DNA of 64,000 nt, from the NCBI GenBank assembly GCA_038093975.1, contig JBBPTG010000075.1:59589-123588 (forward strand), written 5' to 3'. Positions 58,053 through 64,000 of the stretch are shown here, one piece after another (position 1 is the first letter of the stretch; each line of letters starts with the position of its first letter). The translations under genes and the position numbers were made by a program. This DNA comes from Chalciporus piperatus. Taxonomy: Eukaryota > Basidiomycota > Agaricomycetes > Boletales > Boletaceae. The notes beneath the pieces are model-generated. The model saw only the letters and a list, made by a program, of their open reading frames with translations. It was not told where the DNA came from and did not search any database.

Positions 58053-60243
58053 ATGCCATTCATTCCTCCCCCATACCCTCCCACACGGCGCTGTGCGTGT
58101 GGTGCAGAGGTACCGCTTCACTTCGTCACTGCCAACAACCTTCGTAATGCAGGTCGACCGTATTATGCAGTACGTGTACCTTCACACAATGTCCGTCATA
58201 AGTTTGCTGATCGTTTTGTATATTCAGTGTAAGGAGTGCCGCAGTTGGTATTGCTGGGGTGATGGCTTGGGCAATAGCCCCAAAACGTCTCCCACGACCT
58301 CACCCGTGGTTGATTCTCAAGGTAAACAAATAAAACTCTGCATGTTCTTGCCTCACATTATGATATTTCTTAGCAGGATCGTTGCAGTTGTCCCAGCCCA
58401 TTGCTGGTCCTTCTTGCCGACCGACTGAAGTGCCGCCACCTACTCAGCAGGGCACTGACTCAGAGACGTGCGCACACTTCGCTTGCCAGGTCAGGCGTAT
58501 TGGTCGTAAATACAGGCGTCGTATGTGTCGCAAACACTGTCGAGTGTCCGGTGGATGCACTGCAGAAGGGCATGTTGTGCCCGGTCAACCTCCTCTTCCT
58601 GAGTCAACGCCCTCTACGACTAATCATGATCTGCACTCTCAACTCACAACGACCCACTCCACCAGGACCTCTGTTTCTCGCCCAACCTCTGTTTCTTGCC
58701 CAACTCGCTCCAGTCCTGTTTCAGCTCCTCTTGTCGCTTCGTTCTCGTCTTCCAATATAGATCCTCAACTACGCCATCCGAGTCCGGCGGACTCCGCGTC
58801 ACCTCCCAGAGAGGCAGAGGCATATATCCAGTCCTCGCGGTCCACATCATCTGTCACCTCTACCTTTTATTCCCCTGCATTAGGTCAGCCTGCAGAAACC
58901 TCGTCACCTGTGCAGCAATCCACAAATCCCTCTACTTCTTTGCCCCGTTCGCAGTCCACCACCATCGCAGTCGCTGATGCCACAATCAACCCTCGCTATG
59001 TATCGCAACTTCGCCCGATCTTCGTAGAGCACGTTGCGAAGGTTCACGAGAAGGCAGAAGAAAAGCGAAAACAGGACCAACAGCGCATGCAGGAGAAAAG
59101 AAGGATGCTGGAGCGCGTCATTGCATTCAGCTTTCATCAGGTATGCTGTGTTGTTTCATTTAGCACTGACTGGCTCACTAACCAGTTCTCCAGAATGACA
59201 CCGAGCCTGTTACAGTCGCCTTCCAGGACGGCTTTACGTATCCATACTTCAAGCTCACTCACGCGGTTTTGGTCGACCTCGAGCTTGCAGACGCTCATGA
59301 TGATACTACCCTCTGTGCTCCCATTCACTACTTCGATCTGTCACTCGACTGTTGGGTCAAAATGAAGCCCGGCAGCATCATTCAGCTCACTAAGCCTTCT
59401 GAGAAGTTGTTCTTCAAGGGCACCAATGTTACCTCGTATCCAAGTTTTGACCGCTATCATGCTGGACCTGGTACATCAAGCAAGACCTCCAATGTTCGCA
59501 CGATGCTCACGCAGGAACGGGCTTATGTCAGGCGCACTCAGGTTTCCCTTCCCACAAACCCACGCCGGCTCAACAGCTCTGCAAAGCATCGTGCTACCAC
59601 AACGCCACGCCAGCTCGACATCGAACGAGAGGAGATAGATCTGACTATATCCTCGTCCGATGATGACACTATGGCAAAGACGCCACAAGGTGTTTCCCAT
59701 CAACGCAAGCGTCCCCCTTCCTGTGATCCTCCCTTCTCACAAGCGCGCAAGGTGCAATGCGGAACCAAGGACCCTGCCACATTGTCATTCGATGAAGAGT
59801 TGCCGCCAGATGGTACGCATGCATCCTTTCTGCGAGGAGGCATATGCTAATTTTTGTTAGGCAATGTCGTCTCTTCTGATGCCCATAGTGACAAAACTTC
59901 AAGTGTGGCGGTTCTCGTTCCTGACATTGATGCTCTTCGGGCAAAATTCCCCTCGAGCTTCTATGCAATCGATGTTCACCATGGCTTCTGTCTCGAGCGT
60001 CGTGGCGAACTTACAGTGGATAGTCAATTTTGCTCGTTTTTTCAAGTTTCGTTCAAGGCATCAACCTATTACGATCATAAGGCACGATGGTTCAACGCAC
60101 CCCGAGACGCTAGAGATAAGGCAGTGGCGGCAGGATATAGTGAAGGAGGGTTGTATAGTAGGTTTATGGCAGCTTATCCAGCAAAGGACGCAGACCTCAA
60201 GGCAAGTAAACGTAAATTACGAGCTGCCTCCCAGCATAAATAG
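58053..60243 (+). CDS. GRF zinc-finger protein, KDZ companion
   Basis: Exons 58053-58169, 58228-58321, 58377-59140, 59194-59812, 59861-60243; sum 1,977 nt, 658 aa, all phases agree. Residues about 12-55 form a GRF zinc finger (CACG...NAGRPYYACKEC...YCWGD), a fold that binds single-stranded nucleic acid. Next a Cys/His stretch (CAHFACQVRRIGRKYRRRMC), a disordered Ser/Pro region, a coiled coil (HEKAEEKRKQDQQRMQEKRR), and EIDLTISSSDDD, very like the PIAS SUMO-interaction motif. The C-terminus YYDHKARWFNAPRDARDKAV...GLYSRFMAAYPAKD is shared, from memory, with agaricomycete transposon-linked proteins. Convergent with the next gene. Looks intact. Confidence 0.75.
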
Positions 60244-60477
60244 CATAGATTTGTATAATGTAGTTCTAATATTGAACTTATAGATTTGTATCGCACGACA
60301 CTCACACGAATCATGTACACACTCATAACACAGGAATTCAGATGGTGTTAGAATCAGATAAGACCATGACAGAGACACGACAGGGACAAGAAGATAACGA
60401 CAATGCGACGAAAACAAGAATGGAAACAAGCAACTAGCACAAGGACAGGATTAACAAGATAACAACATAGAAACAAG

Positions 60478-62687
60478 CTATGAGATAGGCCAATTGCCAG
60501 GACGATGACCTTGTGCTTCAATCTTTGTGCGTGTAGCACGGTTGCGCCGCAAAATCATTTGGTCAAGAAAGAAATCATACTTATCAACCAGCATCTCCCT
60601 GCAGATTGTGTGGTATCCTCCCAACCATACATTTGTCTGTTCTGCTGCAGACGAATTGAAGTACCAACCTTTGCCATCAGTACTGATGAGCTCTGGGTAT
60701 GCTGCGGGGTTGCAGTGCTGCTGGCAGAAGGTATGCGAGGTCTTGTGCTTGGACTTGAAATGAAAGACATCAACAGTAAGACCGATATTTGAGAAGAAGG
60801 CGTCGTCCTTGACGTGTCGTGCAAGAGAACAGTTATTGTCGAAGAATATGTGGTCAGGCTTATGGGCTTCAATGCGAAATGTACGCTTGAGAAATTCCTA
60901 AAGCCAATGGTAAGAGATCAATGTGAGGGAGGGAACTGATAATATCATACCACCACACTAGCAACACCTTCTGCGCCGAACATTGTGTCCCGTGCAAGGA
61001 TGACCCCACAAGGCGCAACAACGATCTGCTCATTGTGGGTTCTCGACCGAGTAAACTTCGCCCGCAGCTTCTTGGTGGTAGATGGTTGTTGCTCGCCGAC
61101 TGCATTAACAGAGATTTCAGCTGAAGCGTCAAGGAGAAAAGACTCCGCCTCGTTGTCGAAATGAGTCATCTGAGCTAGTGCGCGTGTGTGGGGGTGAGCT
61201 GGGGGATGGGCAGCACGAGCTCGTTGAAGTCGTTCACGAAGCTGAAAACGGGACTGTCCTTTCTCCTGATGGGCATGTTCGACCTTCTGATGCTCTGGAG
61301 AGGAGCATGTTAGCTGACCACGAACGACAGGTTGGTCACATTCGATGATGGCACAGGTGTGCTCAAGATCGGCGTGCACCTCGCAAAAACGATCTCTTCC
61401 ACTGCGTAGTGGAATTTGGCAGTTGTGCTTGCTACAGCATGGGTGACCAATGCAAATCCCGTCTGTAACAACAGCGGATGACTTGCGGTCAACTGTGGAT
61501 AAGAATCAGTACAACGCAACAACAAGTAACAGATTGAGTTGTGCCTACCCTGCCCAGCTGAGTTGTGAAACCATCACGTACACTTGTCACAGAAGTGGGT
61601 GAGCTCGGGCTGCCCATAGAGGCGCATCCGTTGATTCCGCGCTCGCACAGCATCGTTAAATCGATCTTTATGATCACCAGTGTGTTTGACGACGAGGTAC
61701 TCCTGGCGATCCATGGCATCCTCAAGGAGGCAATATATCAGAAATGCTGACCAAACATGTTCTGTGGAGAGCGTAAACCCAAACTGCCATCCCGAAGGGG
61801 GCTGCTTGGAGTGTGCCATCGCCGTGTTGTAGAAGCGAGCACAGGTAGTCGCAGAAGACCTAGAGCAAGGCCGTCAGCCTGAGGCAAGCATAGTTGTATC
61901 ATAACATGCGCACCAGGTATCCATCAATGTCATCCACATCTCAACCACTTGGCGTTCGACAAATTGATGCTCGCTGATTTGAATGATTGCAGGGATCCCG
62001 CCATAGTAGATACGATCGCCCTTGATGACCTTGAAGTTATGGTGGTAGTTGATTTTGCACGCTATGCAATGATGGGGAAACAACAGACCGTCAGTTGAAG
62101 TTCATCCGAAGGCAGCGTGATCAGTACTTACCCTCACAGGAAAGATGGATAGAATACACAGGAAGGGGACCCTCTGAAACAGTGTACAACACGGATTGAC
62201 GTTGCTCAGCGTGCATCATTCGCATGCCCTTCGAGGTACGGGGGCAGGCAGGAGACGAGCAAAACTGCTCAGGTGGATATAGCGTTCGGACAGCTAGCAA
62301 AAGAGATGCAATGAGTATTGAGAAAGCAAGACATAATGTATGTAAACACGTACTGAAACCATGAGGATGACCATGGTCGTCGAACGTCCCAGTAGGATGT
62401 CGCAGGATGGATGTGATGCCATCTATATGCCAGATGGCGTCGTTGAACATTGCCCAACATTGTTGCACGGTGCTGATAGGCATACTGCATGCTTGTGACA
62501 AGAACCACTGGGCTGAGTCGGGGAGAACCGCTGGTGTTGTGATGGCAGCATGGTTTGAAGGCTGAACAAGTAGGATGTCGTTCTTCAGCGATGCAGCACA
62601 AGCGAAGAACAACAGTAGAGAGGCGAGCGGAACAGGCTGCAGTGAAGGATTCTTCGCAATGATGGTGGCGAGCGTCTGAAGATCCAT
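60478..62687 (-). CDS. CxC5/CxC6-like KDZ-associated cysteine-cluster protein
   Basis: Six exons (62687-62354, 62293-62132, 62061-61914, 61859-61582, 61492-60951, 60897-60478), 1,884 nt, 627 aa, phases all agree; ATG at 62685-62687. CxC5-like part: FCSSPACPR, VLYTVSEGPLPVYSIHLSCE, YHHNF, YYGGIPAIIQISEHQFVE. CxC6-like part: ICIGHPCCSKHNC, RFCEVHADLEHTCAI. C-terminal part: HIFFDNNCSLARHVKDD, WYFNSSAAEQTNVWLGGYH, CREMLVDKYDFFLDQMILRR. This last part looks like a degenerate KDZ RNase H-like region (D...E setting), an inference. These clusters are predicted to bind zinc and DNA and accompany KDZ transposases. Looks intact. Confidence 0.85.
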
Positions 62688-63431
62688 GGTAGCTTGGACA
62701 GTGACGGTCGTCGGTGAGGTTGTGTCTCAGATGATGGTAAGCATGAGACTCAGAGGTGTCAGCCGTTGCTATTAGCTAAGTAGGGCCATGGTGCTGTGGC
62801 ACGTGACGACCGTTCGGACAACCGGATGTTCGGATGTTCGGAAAATTCATATCCCGGACGTCCTCGTCTATCGACGGCTTGCCTCATAGATGGTCTGGTC
62901 ACCAGACTAGGTTCTCGTATGCTTGGTCACTGTGATAACACGCGTACGGTTGGCACAGCTGAATAAAAAAACTACACAGCACGAAGTCTTCACATTTATA
63001 CACGGTTTCACTCCTGCTCGTGGCTAACTAGTTGACCGCGAACTCGCACTTCATCTTGTACCCCCGGCTCCGTTACGCGTCCCGCACGAGGTATGGTCAT
63101 TACTACGCTCGATTATGCCGTCACGCTGACATTCCTATATGTTATAGCACACTTATCCCGCGAGCCACGAATATGTCAAGAAGTATTGAACGTGCTCGAT
63201 GTCAGCGTGTTGGTCAACTAACAAACGGGCAATAATGAGATCGCAAAATCTTGATATAAAGACTGTTTACTGAAACCCACAATGAATTGAACACAGATCG
63301 CTTTTGGATGAAGATCTCACAACGAAGTACAATACACTTACATGACAATACAACTGCACGAGGAAACGTTGGAACAAACTCACCGTACTCTTACACCCAA
63401 GTTGAACCGTCTCCGAGTCTACCTCCCTACT
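62688..63431. other. Spacer between the CxC gene and GAPDH gene
   Basis: Holds the right inverted repeat (62829-62848, preceded by further TGTTCGGA units) and the 3' flank of the GAPDH gene. No gene seen. Confidence 0.45.

Positions 63432-64000
<569 letters not shown>

Larger units (their letters stand above)
54576..62848. mobile_element. Possible TIR-bounded KDZ companion cassette
   Basis: GAACTTTCCGAACATCCGAA at 54576-54595 and its inverted match at 62829-62848 (19 of 20) bound a block with three element-type genes (54865-55659 minus, 58053-60243 plus, 60478-62687 minus). The similarity continues a few bases inward (TCCG). I find no target duplication, so the ends are uncertain. Confidence 0.35.

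Noticed and set aside
57514..58428. A 304-codon plus-strand frame
   Set aside because: It runs through the 82 bp tandem array and through exons of the GRF gene in the wrong frame.

Overview
The window looks like nuclear DNA of a basidiomycete, most likely a mushroom-forming agaricomycete. Genes are cut by many 47-60 bp introns with GTNNGT...YAG ends. The transposase families are those known from agaricomycete genomes: KDZ with CxC and GRF companions, Plavaka-like, and Crypton with a GCR1_C domain. There is one clear housekeeping gene, the 3' part of a glyceraldehyde-3-phosphate dehydrogenase gene at the right edge (63432-64000, minus). No rRNA, functional tRNA or CRISPR was found.

Left part (1-15.5 kb): a multi-exon transposase-like gene runs off the left edge (1-3844, minus). 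Two HNH-nuclease-family genes are transcribed divergently from a shared promoter (6455-7742 minus, 8135-9475 plus). The second is hit in its last codons by a 2.0 kb TIR element (9432-11441, TSD TA). Then come non-coding repeats: a short-period array, an array of seven different hairpins (12.1-12.66 kb), a tRNA-like Pol III unit (about 13.2 kb) and dispersed degenerate repeats.

Nested transposons (14.8-38.3 kb): a Plavaka-like 5' gene fragment is split by a complete Ty1/copia element (15586-22105, TSD CATAG), whose gag is itself split by a solo LTR (TSD CTTAA). Seventy-six bases after that TSD begins a Ty3/gypsy chromovirus (22187-29676) with a self-primer, a 1 kb leader free of ATG that holds a long ORF, a candidate -1 frameshift site, a chromodomain, and an extra membrane-protein ORF with its own TATA box. 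Its flanks do not match. On its right is a Crypton-type tyrosine recombinase/GCR1_C gene, cut by two 3.1 kb elements in opposite orientation; the gene segment between them is inverted.

KDZ territory (38.6-62.85 kb): a KDZ transposase fused to a Ulp1-type protease (39011-43372, one nonsense codon), an RNase H1 N-terminal-domain gene, a large companion gene interrupted in frame by a third 3.1 kb element (49761-52903), a repeat protein with SUMO-interaction-like motifs, a GRF zinc-finger gene and a CxC5/CxC6-like gene. Several of these companions carry motifs like SUMO-interaction motifs while the transposase carries a SUMO-protease-like domain, which suggests a shared link to SUMO.

The three 3.1 kb elements (30089-33174, 33984-37109, 49761-52903) are the best candidate for an undescribed system. 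They have 54 bp terminal inverted repeats starting CATCAG, 2 bp target duplications, an interior made almost only of satellite-like repeats, and a tandem module that looks like repeated exons with splice sites.
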